From Afipia sp. (lineage in GTDB: Bacteria > Pseudomonadota > Alphaproteobacteria > Rhizobiales > Xanthobacteraceae), in NCBI GenBank assembly GCA_024707075.1, contig JANQAK010000003.1, positions 1-64,000 on the forward strand: a stretch of DNA of 64,000 nucleotides, in the 5' to 3' direction. A model generated the notes under the pieces. It worked only from the letters and a program-made list of their open reading frames with translations, was not told the DNA's origin and ran no database searches. A program made the position numbers and the translations under genes. Below, one piece after another: positions 16,578-26,839 of the stretch (the stretch's first letter is position 1; each line of letters begins with the position of its first letter).

Positions 16578-18866
16578 ATGCGCGGAATTGCCAGACTCCT
16601 GAATGTCGCGGCGGTATTGCTTGCCGCCGCGTCGATGTCGCCGCTTCACGCGCAGACGCAAACACAGCAACCGCAGGCCCAGCAGAACCGCATCGCGCTG
16701 GTGATCGGCAACGGCAACTATCCGGCAGCACCCCTGGCGACCGCCGCAAACGACGCCGGTCTCATCGCGCAGACATTGCAGGCGGCGGGATTCGATGTGG
16801 TCGGCGCACGCGATCTCGATGGCGAAACGCTGCGCCAGACCTTCCGCGATTTCATTCAGAAGGCGAAGACGGCGGGGCCGGATACCGTCGCGGTGGTTTA
16901 TCTCGCGGGCTACGGCTTGCAGCTTGCGGGCGAGAACTATTTCGCGCCGGTCGATGCCGCCATGGCGCGCGACACCGACGTTCCGGTCGAGGGCCTGCGG
17001 ATCGGCGACTATATCCGGCAACTGTCGGCCTTGCCGCTGAAGGCCAATGTCGTGGTGCTCGACACCGCCTACACTCATCCGTTCGCGAAGGAGGGGCAGC
17101 CGCTCGCGGGCGGCCTCGCGCTGATGGAGCCGGAGCCGAAAGGCCTGATTGCATTCAACGCCGCGCCCGGCACCATTGCTCCGTCGCCGACAGGTAACTA
17201 TGGACCGTATGCGCAGGCGCTGGCGGAGATGATCCGCACCGGCGGCATTTCGCTTCCCGAGATTTTCAATCGCACGCGGCTGCGCGTGAACGACGTCACC
17301 AAGGGCGCTGAGGTGCCGTGGGATGCACAGAAGCTCGAAGGCGATTTCGTGTTCTTCGAGCGCGCCCCGGACGCACCGCAGATCCCGGCAAGTCAGGATG
17401 CGGCCGCACGGTCCAAACCCATTCGCGATATGAGCGCGCAGGAGGCGTACACCGCCGCGCTCGACCGCGACACGATCGCGGATTACGAGAGTTTCCTTGC
17501 CGCCTATCCCGACGATCCGATGGCGAAGCGGGTGAGGGCGATCGTCGCCGCACGCCGCGAGGCGATCACATGGCGGCAGACCTATCGCGCCAACACGCAG
17601 CAGGCTTACTGGTCCTATCTCAAGCGCTATCCGAAGGGACCGCATGCGGCGGACGCACGCCGCCGCCTTGCCAATATTGCCGCAGCACTCGAGCCGCCTC
17701 CATCGTTCGATGCGTATGCTTACGACGTGCCCCCGCCGCCGGAATACGAGTACGAATATGTCGATCGGCCGTATTTGATGTTCGACGATCCGGTGTTCGC
17801 GTTTGCTCCGCCGCCACCGCCGCCGATTTTCTTCCTGCAACCGCCGCCGGACGATTTCGTCGTGCTCGAGCCGCCGATGTACTACGATGATGCCTATTAT
17901 CTGCCGCAGCCGGTGTTCATTCCGATCCCGGTCTTTATCCGGCCGCCGATCTACGTGCGTCCGCCGAGGAACCGTTTCCTGTTCACGAACATCCATAACA
18001 GGGATGTCATCAACACCATCATCAACCGGCGTCCGCCGTCTGCCGATGCTCGTACTGCTCCCGGCGGTCAATTCCGGCCCGGCCGGGCCGGCAGGTTGGA
18101 TAGTGCAGCGACGGTCCGTCCCGCTTTCGCTCCGGGCTTGCCGCCATCGGCTGAACGCAGGGGCAATCTGATCCGCCAGGGCAAAGTGACCGCGCCTGCG
18201 GGTGTGTTGCCGGGCGCCGCCGGTCGCGGCCGCCCCGGACTGGGCCAGACGCCGCAAGGCGTGTCACGGCCGGGCAATCTTCCTGCACCCAATCTGCTGC
18301 CGGGGCAGGCCCCGGGAGGTGGACCCGCTGCCCGTCCGGGCGCTCGTCCGCTGCCCAATGCCTTGCCGGCACCCAGTGCGTCCGGCCCGCAGCCCGGTCA
18401 GGATAGCCGTCCCGGACGATTCGACCGGAGTCCCGGCGGCAGACCCGGCCTTGCGCGGCCATCGGCGCAGCCGGAGACCGCTGCACCGTCTGGACCGGCG
18501 GCAAGGCCCGGCCGTCCGGAACGGCCTGCTGCCCAGTCCCGGCCGCAATTCCAGAGGCCGACGGCTGCGCCGCGGCCCCAGATGGCTCCCCGTCCACAGG
18601 TCCAGCGGCCTCAGTTCCAGCGCCCTGCGGCTGCTCCGCGTCCGCAGATGGCGCCACGGCCACAGCCGCAATTCCAGCGGCCGGCCATGGCTCCTCGGCC
18701 TCAAATGGCTCCCAGACCCCAGATGGCTCCGCGACCGCAAATGGCTCCGAGGCCCCAGATGGTGCCGAGGCCGCAGATGGCCCCGCGTCCGGCTCCGCCG
18801 CCGCGCGCGGCTCCGGCGCCCCGGCCTGCACCGGCGGCGAGACCGGCCAAGCCGCCGCCGGGTTAG
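16578..18866 (+). CDS. Secreted pseudo-caspase (peptidase C14 fold, dyad lost) with proline-rich tail
   Basis: 762 aa. Signal peptide 1-25 (...SPLHAQ). A caspase-like p20 domain spans about 36-250, starting NRIALVIGNGNYP. The usual GHG with catalytic His is AGYG here (VVYLAGYGLQLAGENYF), and the usual DAC with the nucleophile is DTA (VVVLDTAYTHPF), so both catalytic residues are replaced. A helical repeat region with YPDDP and YPKGPHAADARRRL (about 290-375) suggests TPR-like units. Then come a Pro/Tyr-rich stretch and a long Pro/Arg/Gln/Met-rich low-complexity tail ending in 18-base tandem repeats. It is probably periplasmic or envelope-associated, acting as a binding or scaffold protein rather than a protease. 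Catalytically substituted prokaryotic caspase homologues are known. Confidence 0.82.
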   Translation: MRGIARLLNVAAVLLAAASMSPLHAQTQTQQPQAQQNRIALVIGNGNYPAAPLATAANDAGLIAQTLQAAGFDVVGARDLDGETLRQTFRDFIQKAKTAGPDTVAVVYLAGYGLQLAGENYFAPVDAAMARDTDVPVEGLRIGDYIRQLSALPLKANVVVLDTAYTHPFAKEGQPLAGGLALMEPEPKGLIAFNAAPGTIAPSPTGNYGPYAQALAEMIRTGGISLPEIFNRTRLRVNDVTKGAEVPWDAQKLEGDFVFFERAPDAPQIPASQDAAARSKPIRDMSAQEAYTAALDRDTIADYESFLAAYPDDPMAKRVRAIVAARREAITWRQTYRANTQQAYWSYLKRYPKGPHAADARRRLANIAAALEPPPSFDAYAYDVPPPPEYEYEYVDRPYLMFDDPVFAFAPPPPPPIFFLQPPPDDFVVLEPPMYYDDAYYLPQPVFIPIPVFIRPPIYVRPPRNRFLFTNIHNRDVINTIINRRPPSADARTAPGGQFRPGRAGRLDSAATVRPAFAPGLPPSAERRGNLIRQGKVTAPAGVLPGAAGRGRPGLGQTPQGVSRPGNLPAPNLLPGQAPGGGPAARPGARPLPNALPAPSASGPQPGQDSRPGRFDRSPGGRPGLARPSAQPETAAPSGPAARPGRPERPAAQSRPQFQRPTAAPRPQMAPRPQVQRPQFQRPAAAPRPQMAPRPQPQFQRPAMAPRPQMAPRPQMAPRPQMAPRPQMVPRPQMAPRPAPPPRAAPAPRPAPAARPAKPPPG
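18687..18794 (+). repeat. Six 18-base tandem repeats encoding MAPRPQ-type units
   Basis: Six in-frame units of 18 bases beginning ATGGCTCC, with silent drift between units. They encode MAPRPQ four times, then MVPRPQ and MAPRPA. Upstream copies of RPQ/FQRP are more degenerate. Perfect in-frame length means slippage would change the repeat number without breaking the frame. Confidence 0.85.
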
Positions 18867-18906
18867 AGGATCGCGCCAGTGCGCGGTCCTCACCGAGATC
18901 GGCAGC

Positions 18907-18940
18907 ATCCGGCCGTCAAATCGGCCGGATTTGCTTGCTT
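18907..18940 (+). terminator. Probable intrinsic terminator after the pseudo-caspase gene
   Basis: A 9-bp perfect stem ATCCGGCCG/CGGCCGGAT with a 6-base loop is followed by TTGCTTGCTT, a broken T-tract. It lies between the pseudo-caspase stop and the rpsB leader. Confidence 0.6.
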
Positions 18941-19088
18941 AGTCATGGTCGCGTGGGTATAAGCCGCGCATCTCACACGGAAGCATGGCTCTTAAAGGCC
19001 GTCCGGTGGCAACCGGGCCGCAATCCTTTTGGTTTGTAGGCTCGTATTGCTCACACGCTTCCGGAGGAACCAACCGGAGAATAGAACT

Positions 19089-20084
19089 ATGGCGCTACCC
19101 GAATTTTCGATGCGTCAGCTTTTGGAAGCTGGCGTTCACTTTGGTCACCAGTCCCATCGATGGAATCCGAAGATGGCGGATTACATCTTCGGTGCCCGCA
19201 ATAACATTCACATCATCGACCTCGCGCAGACCGTGCCGCTGCTTCATCGCGCGTTGCAGGCTGTCAGCGACACCGTCGCCAAGGGCGGCCGCGTGCTGTT
19301 CGTCGGCACCAAGCGTCAGGCACAGGACGGTGTCGCCGAGGCGGCCAAGCGCTCCGCGCAGTACTTCGTCAATTCGCGCTGGCTCGGCGGCACGCTGACC
19401 AACTGGAAAACCATTTCCGGTTCGATCAAGCGCCTTCGCCATCTCGACGAGATGCTCGGCGCGGGCGAAGCCTCCCAGTACACGAAGAAGGAACGCCTCA
19501 CGCTTCAGCGCGAGCGCGACAAGCTCGACCGTTCGCTCGGCGGCATCAAGGACATGGGCGGCTTGCCCGACCTGATCTTCGTGATCGACACCAACAAGGA
19601 AGACATCGCGATCCAGGAAGCCAACCGCCTCAACATCCCGGTGGCTGCGATCGTCGATACCAATTGCGATCCGAAGGGCATCTCCTACGTGGTCCCCGGC
19701 AACGACGACGCCGGCCGCGCGATCTCGCTGTATTGCGATCTCATCGCGCGCGCGGTGATCGACGGCATTTCGCGGGCGCAGGGCGGTGCGGGCGTCGATA
19801 TCGGCGCGATGGCCAACCCGATTCCCGAGGCGATCGCGCCTGCGAAGTCGGAAGGCTTCCAGGGTCTTGCGGGTCCGCGCGGCGTTGCCGACGACCTCAA
19901 GAAGCTCACCGGCGTGTCCGGCGCGATCGAGAAGAAGTTCAACGATCTCGGCATCTTCCACTACTGGCAGCTCGCCGAACTCGATCACGACACCGCCCAC
20001 AAGATCGGCGAAGAAGTCGGTCTTCCGGCCCGTGCCGATGGCTGGGTCGCCCAGTCGAAGGCGCTGACCGCGGAAGCGGAATAA
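19089..20084 (+). CDS. rpsB: 30S ribosomal protein S2
   Basis: 331 aa, longer than E. coli S2 (241 aa) through the C-terminal extension usual in this order. It begins [21 protein letters not shown], followed by the S2 signatures [23 protein letters not shown] and [15 protein letters not shown]. The tail contains a region ([20 protein letters not shown]) that resembles a helix-hairpin-helix-like domain. I chose ATG 19089 after the CGGAGAATAG ribosome-binding site. Translation gene cluster rpsB-tsf-pyrH-frr. The 130-base spacer to tsf contains a strong GC hairpin. Confidence 0.96.
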   Translation: MALPEFSMRQLLEAGVHFGHQSHRWNPKMADYIFGARNNIHIIDLAQTVPLLHRALQAVSDTVAKGGRVLFVGTKRQAQDGVAEAAKRSAQYFVNSRWLGGTLTNWKTISGSIKRLRHLDEMLGAGEASQYTKKERLTLQRERDKLDRSLGGIKDMGGLPDLIFVIDTNKEDIAIQEANRLNIPVAAIVDTNCDPKGISYVVPGNDDAGRAISLYCDLIARAVIDGISRAQGGAGVDIGAMANPIPEAIAPAKSEGFQGLAGPRGVADDLKKLTGVSGAIEKKFNDLGIFHYWQLAELDHDTAHKIGEEVGLPARADGWVAQSKALTAEAE

Positions 20085-20103
20085 GCCTCGCACCTTTCTC
20101 GCG

Positions 20104-20124
20104 GCCGGTTCATCCGGCCGCGAC
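20104..20124. promoter_or_regulatory. GC-rich hairpin in the rpsB-tsf spacer
   Basis: GCGGCCGG-TTCAT-CCGGCCGC, an 8-bp perfect stem shortly after the rpsB stop with no T-run. It could stabilise rpsB mRNA or tune read-through into tsf. No protein-binding motif is recognised. Confidence 0.5.
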
Positions 20125-20215
20125 ATTCTCCGGCTAACGAAAATCCTGCGCGTCGAATCCGGCTTGCCAGCACACGCTGCGCCGCGCGGCCCGCACAGGC
20201 AAAGGACATTTCACG

Positions 20216-21138
20216 ATGGCAACGATCACAGCAGCAATGGTCAAGGATCTGCGCGAGAAGACCGGCGTAGGCATGATGGATTGCAAGCAGGCGCTCAACG
20301 AGACCAATGGCGACATGGAATCCGCCATCGACTGGCTGCGCAAGAAGGGTCTCTCCAAGGCCGCCAAGAAGGCCGGACGCGTCGCGGCGGAAGGCCTGAT
20401 CGCGGCCATCACGGAGGGCACCAAGGGGGGCTCGTCGAGGTCAACTCCGAGACCGATTTCGTCGCGCGCAATGAGCAGTTCCAGGGTCTGGTCAAGATGA
20501 TCGGACAGGTCGCGCTCAAGGCCGGCACCGATGTTGAGAAGATCAAGGTCGCCAAGGTCGGCGACATCACCGTCGAGCGCGCCATCGCCGACGCGATCGC
20601 CACCATCGGCGAGAACATGACGCTGCGCCGCGCCGCCGAGCTTTCGGTCGGCGATGGCGTTGTCGCGAGCTACATCCACAACGCGGTGTTCGACGGTCTC
20701 GGCAAGATGGGCGTGCTGGTCGCACTGGAATCGACCGGCAAGAAGGACGAACTGGCTGCCCTCGGCCGCCAGATCGCGATGCATGTTGCGTCGTCGAACC
20801 CGCAGGCGCTCGATGCCGCCGGTCTCGATCCGACCGTGATCCAGCGCGAGAAGGACGTGATGGCGGACAAGTACCGCCAGCAGGGCAAGCCGGCTGCGAT
20901 GATCGAAAAGATCCTCGATTCGGGCATCAAGACCTTCTTCAAGGAAGTCACCCTGCTGGAACAGCCCTTCATCTTCGACGACAAGAAGAGCGTCGCTCAG
21001 GCTGTGAAGGAAGCTGAGGGCAAGGTCGGCGCGCCTATCAAGGTTGCCGGGTTTGTGCGCTATGCTCTGGGCGAGGGAATCGAGAAGCAGGAATCCGATT
21101 TCGCCGCTGAAGTCGCCGCCGCTGCCGGGCAGGGGTAA
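20216..21138 (+). CDS. tsf: Elongation factor Ts, frameshifted in a G-run
   Basis: Nucleotide-exchange factor for EF-Tu. ATG 20216 gives [20 protein letters not shown], the UBA-like domain with [13 protein letters not shown], and [16 protein letters not shown]. That frame then goes wrong (SSRSTPRP). The neighbouring frame resumes [14 protein letters not shown] and runs through the dimerisation domain to AAAAGQG. The break coincides with the G6 run at 20425-20430, where seven G would restore [14 protein letters not shown]. The corrected length is 307 aa, normal. tsf is essential, so a sequencing deletion in the homopolymer is the likely cause; a programmed frameshift is not known for tsf. Confidence 0.92.
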
Positions 21139-21231
21139 CGAGCATCTGCGCGCGCCGGTCGAGGTTCTGAGCGCATTCAGCAAAGCCGTTTTGCTCGGGA
21201 ATGCGCTCAATTCGAAAGAGTGAGCGATCGC

Positions 21232-21948
<717 letters not shown>

Positions 21949-22057
21949 CGGGATGCTGAATTCCGCCGGGTGAAGACTAAAATTCGTTTCCGGACAATAA
22001 GATATGTGATGCAGCCGATGGATTTGGCCGTGTCGGACTTGAAGGGAGTAGCATCGT

Positions 22058-22621
22058 ATGGCTGACGGGAATTTCGATATCAACGACCTCAAGCGCCGGA
22101 TGGAAGGCGCGATCAGTGCGCTCAAGCACGAACTGGGCGGATTGCGCACCGGCCGTGCTGCGATCTCGATGGTCGAGCCCGTTCAGGTCGAAGCCTATGG
22201 CAGCCACATGCCGCTGAATCAGGTCGCAACCGTGAGCGTGCCCGAGCCGCGCCTGTTGTCGGTGCAGGTCTGGGACAAGTCGATGGTCAAGGCGGTTGAG
22301 ACCGCGATCGTCAATTCGAACCTTGGCCTCAGCCCGGCGACGGAAGGCCAGGTCATCCGGCTGCGGATTCCCGAACTCAACGAGGAACGTCGCAAGGAAC
22401 TCGTCAAGGTCGCGCACAAATACGCGGAAGCCGCGCGTGTCGCCGTCCGTCATGTGCGCCGCGATGGACTGGACGTGCTGAAGAAGGCCGAAAAGGACCA
22501 CAAGATTTCCGAGGACGAGCAGGAGCGTTTTTCCAACGACGTTCAGAAGGCGACCGACGCGGCGATTGCCGATGTCGACAAGCTGCTTGGGACCAAGGAA
22601 AAAGAAATTCTCACCGTCTAA
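22058..22621 (+). CDS. frr: Ribosome recycling factor
   Basis: Splits post-termination ribosomes with EF-G. 187 aa, the normal length. The conserved [21 protein letters not shown] (domain I/II hinge), [33 protein letters not shown] and the C-terminal three-helix bundle are present. ATG 22058 follows AAGGGAG with good spacing. Eleven bases separate it from uppS. Confidence 0.96.
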   Translation: MADGNFDINDLKRRMEGAISALKHELGGLRTGRAAISMVEPVQVEAYGSHMPLNQVATVSVPEPRLLSVQVWDKSMVKAVETAIVNSNLGLSPATEGQVIRLRIPELNEERRKELVKVAHKYAEAARVAVRHVRRDGLDVLKKAEKDHKISEDEQERFSNDVQKATDAAIADVDKLLGTKEKEILTV

Positions 22622-22632
22622 GAGATCGCACG

Positions 22633-23391
22633 ATGTCGAACGGCGCCATGCCAAAGCCAGAGGTCTCGGATCGTGCCGACGCGCCGCGGCATGTCGCGAT
22701 CATCATGGACGGCAATGGGCGCTGGGCGGCGGCGAGGGGACTGCCTCGCGCCGAGGGACATCGCCGCGGCGTCGAGGCGCTGCGCAAGGTGGTGCGTGCC
22801 TCGCATGAACTCGGGATTTCCTATCTCACGATCTTCTCCTTCAGTTCGGAGAACTGGTCGCGCCCGGCGAGCGAGATCGGCGATCTGTTCGGGCTGCTGC
22901 GCCGCTTCATCCGCAACGACCTTGCCACATTGCATGCCGATGGCGTGCGGGTCCGCGTGATCGGCGAGCGCGGAGGACTCGAATCCGATATCTGCGCGTT
23001 GCTGACCGAAGCCGAGGAACTGACGCGGAATAACACGCGGCTGACCCTCGTCGTCGCGTTCAATTACGGCTCGCGGCAGGAAATCGCCAACGCGGCCCAG
23101 CGGCTGGCGCGCGAAGTGGCCGAGGGCAGGCGCGATCCCGCGACCATCACGCCCGAGGTGCTCGGCAGCTATCTCGATGCGCCGGATATTCCGGACCCCG
23201 ATCTGATTATCCGTACCAGCGGCGAGCAGCGCCTGTCGAACTTCCTGATGTGGCAGGCGGCGTACAGCGAACTGGTGTTTGTCCCGATCCATTGGCCGGA
23301 CTTCGACAAGGCCGCGCTGGAAAGCGCCATTGCCGAATACGCGACCCGCGAACGACGCTTCGGCGGTCTGGTCGCGAAAAACGCATCGTGA
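22633..23391 (+). CDS. uppS: Undecaprenyl diphosphate synthase
   Basis: Cis-prenyltransferase that condenses eight IPP onto farnesyl diphosphate to make the C55 lipid carrier for peptidoglycan and LPS. 252 aa. The catalytic Asp is in [14 protein letters not shown]. The substrate segments [24 protein letters not shown]-like [34 protein letters not shown] and the C-terminal ERRFGG are intact. Its TGA overlaps the GTG start of cdsA. Confidence 0.96.
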   Translation: MSNGAMPKPEVSDRADAPRHVAIIMDGNGRWAAARGLPRAEGHRRGVEALRKVVRASHELGISYLTIFSFSSENWSRPASEIGDLFGLLRRFIRNDLATLHADGVRVRVIGERGGLESDICALLTEAEELTRNNTRLTLVVAFNYGSRQEIANAAQRLAREVAEGRRDPATITPEVLGSYLDAPDIPDPDLIIRTSGEQRLSNFLMWQAAYSELVFVPIHWPDFDKAALESAIAEYATRERRFGGLVAKNAS

Positions 23392-24245
23392 GCGGCGTGC
23401 CGCCGGAGAACTCCCCAGCGATACCCGAAACCGGCAAAGGCGCGAGCAATCTGTTCATGCGCGTCGCCGCGGCGCTGGTGCTGGCGCCGCTGACTATTGC
23501 CATCGCGTGGATCGGCGGCTGGCCGTGGATTTGTCTCGTGACGGCGGCGGGCGCGCTGCTTTACGCCGAGTGGCTGATGATCGTCGGCGCCTCGCGCAAT
23601 CGGCTCATCATTGCGGCGGGTCTTTCGGCGCTGGTGATTGCCGGAATACTGATGATGACGGGGCGGACGGATTTTGCCGTCGCAGTCTTGGCTGTGGGAA
23701 CGGTATTGGCCGCGATCCTGGCCTCGGGGCAGCGGCTGTGGGTTGCGGGTGGCATGGTCTATGCGGCGGCGGCCGTCGTCGCCTCTATTCTCGTGCGGCT
23801 CGACGCGAACGCGGGATTTCTCGCGCTGATGTTCGTGCTGCTGATCGTCTGGGTGACCGACATCGGCGGCTATTTCGCCGGACGCGGCATCGGCGGACCG
23901 AAACTCTGGCCGCGCGTCAGCCCGAAAAAGACATGGGCGGGCGCGATCGGGGGACTGGTGCTCAGTCTTGCGGTCGCGGCAGTGTTCGCTCTGCTCGGTT
24001 TCGGCAGGATGCTGCCGCTGCTGCTGCTCGGCACGGTGTTGTCGGTGGTGTCGCAACTCGGCGATCTGTTCGAGTCGGCGGTGAAGCGCCGGTTCGGCGT
24101 CAAGGATTCGAGCCACATCATTCCCGGCCACGGCGGGCTGATGGACCGGCTCGACGGTTTCGTTGCGGCGATTGTTTTCGCCGCGTTTATCGGGTTTATG
24201 CGCGGCGGCCTCGATGGCGTCGGCCGCGGTTTCATGGTTTGGTGA
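23388..24245 (+). CDS. cdsA: Phosphatidate cytidylyltransferase
   Basis: Integral membrane enzyme making CDP-diacylglycerol from phosphatidate and CTP. 285 aa from a GTG that overlaps the uppS stop (GTGA). It has about seven membrane helices after a short hydrophilic N-terminus. The C-terminal signature region is [16 protein letters not shown], followed by [36 protein letters not shown], which holds the family signature. The longer track ORF lies inside uppS and has no family support. Confidence 0.94.
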   Translation: MSGVPPENSPAIPETGKGASNLFMRVAAALVLAPLTIAIAWIGGWPWICLVTAAGALLYAEWLMIVGASRNRLIIAAGLSALVIAGILMMTGRTDFAVAVLAVGTVLAAILASGQRLWVAGGMVYAAAAVVASILVRLDANAGFLALMFVLLIVWVTDIGGYFAGRGIGGPKLWPRVSPKKTWAGAIGGLVLSLAVAAVFALLGFGRMLPLLLLGTVLSVVSQLGDLFESAVKRRFGVKDSSHIIPGHGGLMDRLDGFVAAIVFAAFIGFMRGGLDGVGRGFMVW

Positions 24246-24249
24246 TGCG

Positions 24250-25473
24250 ATGAGTGCAGTTCCGTTGCGTAACAACAAGGCTGCGGCGACCGCTGTCCGC
24301 GGCATCAGCGTTCTCGGTGCGACCGGATCGATCGGCGACAGCACGATGGATCTGCTGCGCGCCTCGCCGGAGCGCTATCGCGTCGAGTCGCTGACCGCCA
24401 ACACCAACGTCGCCGGGCTGGCGAAGCTCGCCAAGGAATTCAACGCGCGGTTCGCGGCGGTGGCCGACGCCTCGCTGCTCGGCGAATTGCGCTCCGCGCT
24501 GGCAGGCACCGGTATCGCCTGCGGCGCAGGCGAAAGCGCGATCATCGAAGCCGCCGAGCGCCCCGCGGACTGGCTGATGGCCGCCGTCAGCGGCGCGGCT
24601 GGATTGAAGCCCGCGCTTGCGGCGGTCGATCGCGGCACCACCATCGCGCTGGCCAACAAGGAATGTCTGGTTTGTGCCGGCGATTTCTTCATGCAGCGCG
24701 CCGCGAAGGCCGGGGCCTGCATCCTGCCGGCGGATTCGGAGCATAACGCGCTGTTTCAGGCGCTGGGGTCCGGCAACCGCGAGGAACTGACCCGTGTCAT
24801 CATCACCGCGTCCGGCGGCCCGTTTCGCACCTGGGCCGCCGCTGACATCGAACAGGCGACACTGGCGCAGGCGCTGAAGCATCCGAACTGGAGCATGGGG
24901 CAGAAGATCACCATCGATTCCGCGTCGATGATGAACAAGGGCCTCGAAGTCATCGAAGCCTCATACCTGTTTGCACTGTCGCCCGACGAAATCGACGTGC
25001 TGGTGCATCCGCAGTCCATCGTTCACGGCATGGTCGAATTTACCGACCGCTCGGTGATGGCGCAGTTGGGGTCCCCCGACATGCGCACGCCGATCGCCCA
25101 TTGCCTTGGGTGGCCGGATCGCATTGCCGGCCCGGCCGCGAAGCTCGATCTTGCGAAAATCGGCCAGTTGACGTTCGAGGCTCCGGACTACGAGCGGTTC
25201 CCGGGGCTGAAACTCGCATACGACGCGCTGCGCACCGGCGACGGCGCGACCACCGTCTACAATGCGGCGAATGAGATCGCGGTCGCGGCCTTCATCGGAC
25301 AGAAAATCAAATTCGGCGCGATCGCGCGTCTGGTCGAGGCGACCATGAACGCGTGGGTGCGGGGCGGCAACCTCGCGCCGCTAAGCTCGGCGGATGACGC
25401 GCTCGCCGTTGACTATAACGCGCGAAAAATAGCTGCCGCCCTCTTGCCTCAAATTGCCTTAAAGGCATCCTAG
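24250..25473 (+). CDS. dxr: 1-deoxy-D-xylulose-5-phosphate reductoisomerase
   Basis: Second step of the MEP isoprenoid pathway (DXP to MEP, NADPH), providing IPP for UppS in the same cluster. 407 aa. The NADPH-binding [17 protein letters not shown] is at the N-terminus. [13 protein letters not shown], the metal-binding [21 protein letters not shown] and [23 protein letters not shown] complete the catalytic region. I chose ATG 24250, four bases after cdsA; the upstream extension overlaps cdsA. Confidence 0.96.
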   Translation: MSAVPLRNNKAAATAVRGISVLGATGSIGDSTMDLLRASPERYRVESLTANTNVAGLAKLAKEFNARFAAVADASLLGELRSALAGTGIACGAGESAIIEAAERPADWLMAAVSGAAGLKPALAAVDRGTTIALANKECLVCAGDFFMQRAAKAGACILPADSEHNALFQALGSGNREELTRVIITASGGPFRTWAAADIEQATLAQALKHPNWSMGQKITIDSASMMNKGLEVIEASYLFALSPDEIDVLVHPQSIVHGMVEFTDRSVMAQLGSPDMRTPIAHCLGWPDRIAGPAAKLDLAKIGQLTFEAPDYERFPGLKLAYDALRTGDGATTVYNAANEIAVAAFIGQKIKFGAIARLVEATMNAWVRGGNLAPLSSADDALAVDYNARKIAAALLPQIALKAS

Positions 25474-25519
25474 AGCGTTGGGGACCGGGCCGGGCGGCCC
25501 AGTGGTGAGGGATTGGCTT

Positions 25520-26668
25520 GTGGACTTTTTTCTGAATGGTTTCAATACGTTGAGTCATGGCCTGATCGGCTACATCATTCCCTTTTTGTTTGTTCTCACC
25601 ATCGTCGTTTTCTTCCATGAGCTTGGCCACTTCCTCGTCGCCCGCTGGGCCGGGGTGAAGGTCCTGACGTTCTCCCTCGGCTTCGGACCGGAGCTGTTCG
25701 GATTCAACGACCGTCACGGCACGCGCTGGAAGGTGTCGGCGATTCCGCTCGGCGGTTACGTCAAGTTCTTCGGCGACGAGTCCGAGGCCAGCACGCCGTC
25801 ATCGGAGGCGCTTCATGCGATGACGGAAGAGGAGCGCAAGGTCTCCTTCCACGGCAAGAAGGTCGGTCCGCGCGCGGCCATCGTGGCGGCCGGTCCGATC
25901 GCCAACTTCCTGCTCGCGATCGTCATCTTCGCGACCCTGTTCACGTTCTTCGGCAAGCCGAGCCAGACCGCGCGGGTCGATTCCGTTCAGGAGAACAGCG
26001 CCGCTGCCACCGCCGGGTTCAAGCCCGGGGACATCGTGACCGCCATCGACGGCAGCGCGATCGAGAGTTTCACCGAGATGCAGCGGATCGTGAGCACCAA
26101 GGCGGGAACGCCGCTGGTCTTCACGGTGAAGCGCGGCGATGCGGTCGTTACCCTGAACGGCACGCCTCAACTGCGTGAGATCAAGGACAGCTTCGGCAAC
26201 GCGCACCGGGTCGGCGTGCTCGGGATTACCCGGGCCACCGGGCCGGGGGATACCGTCACCCAACCAGTGAATCCGGCAACCGCTGTTTGGCTGGGCGTGA
26301 AGGAAACCTGGTTCGTCGTTGACCGCACCATCGCCTATATCGGTGGAATCTTCACTGGCCGCGAGAATGCCGATCAGGTCGGCGGTCCGATTCGGATCGC
26401 CCAGATTTCCGGCCAGGTCGCCACCATCGGCCTTTCGGCTTTGATTCACCTCGCCGCGGTACTCTCGGTGTCGATCGGACTGCTCAACCTGTTTCCGGTG
26501 CCGCTTCTCGATGGCGGACACCTTTTGTTCTACGCCGTGGAAGCGATCCGCGGAAAGCCGTTGTCCGAACGTTCGCAGGAACTCGGCTTCCGAGTCGGGC
26601 TGGCTTTGGTGCTGATGTTGATGCTGTTTGCGACCTACAACGACATCCTCCATCTGGCTGCGTCCTGA
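25520..26668 (+). CDS. rseP: Site-2 intramembrane zinc metalloprotease RseP
   Basis: Inner-membrane S2P protease that cleaves membrane anti-sigma factors and leftover signal peptides. About 382 aa. The zinc motif HELGH lies in the first membrane helix (VVFFHELGHFLVARWAGV). A PDZ domain (about 125-210; FKPGDIVTAIDGSAIESF) follows, and the third zinc ligand region NLFPVPLLDGGHLLFY is in a C-terminal helix. The start is uncertain. I chose GTG 25520 (MDFFLNGFN), preceded by GAGGGA; in-frame GTG and TTG codons up to 25478 are alternatives. Position between dxr and bamA is conserved. Confidence 0.92.
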   Translation: MDFFLNGFNTLSHGLIGYIIPFLFVLTIVVFFHELGHFLVARWAGVKVLTFSLGFGPELFGFNDRHGTRWKVSAIPLGGYVKFFGDESEASTPSSEALHAMTEEERKVSFHGKKVGPRAAIVAAGPIANFLLAIVIFATLFTFFGKPSQTARVDSVQENSAAATAGFKPGDIVTAIDGSAIESFTEMQRIVSTKAGTPLVFTVKRGDAVVTLNGTPQLREIKDSFGNAHRVGVLGITRATGPGDTVTQPVNPATAVWLGVKETWFVVDRTIAYIGGIFTGRENADQVGGPIRIAQISGQVATIGLSALIHLAAVLSVSIGLLNLFPVPLLDGGHLLFYAVEAIRGKPLSERSQELGFRVGLALVLMLMLFATYNDILHLAAS

Positions 26669-26839
26669 TTGAGGTTTTTTACAGGCGTTGCCTATCAGCA
26701 ACGTCTTGTTGGGAAATTGGAATTGCGCGGCGAAAGGACGTTTGCCCACTGGGTAAAATTGGCTACAAGCAGTGCAATATTTGGGGAATCTCCCGGCCCG
26801 GAAACGGATCGGCTTTGGAATGACAAGGGCGCTTGGCGC

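Noticed and set aside
20216-20500. Programmed frameshift in tsf
   Set aside because: No slippery heptamer with a downstream pseudoknot could be identified, no tsf precedent exists, and five similar indels in the window argue for sequencing error.
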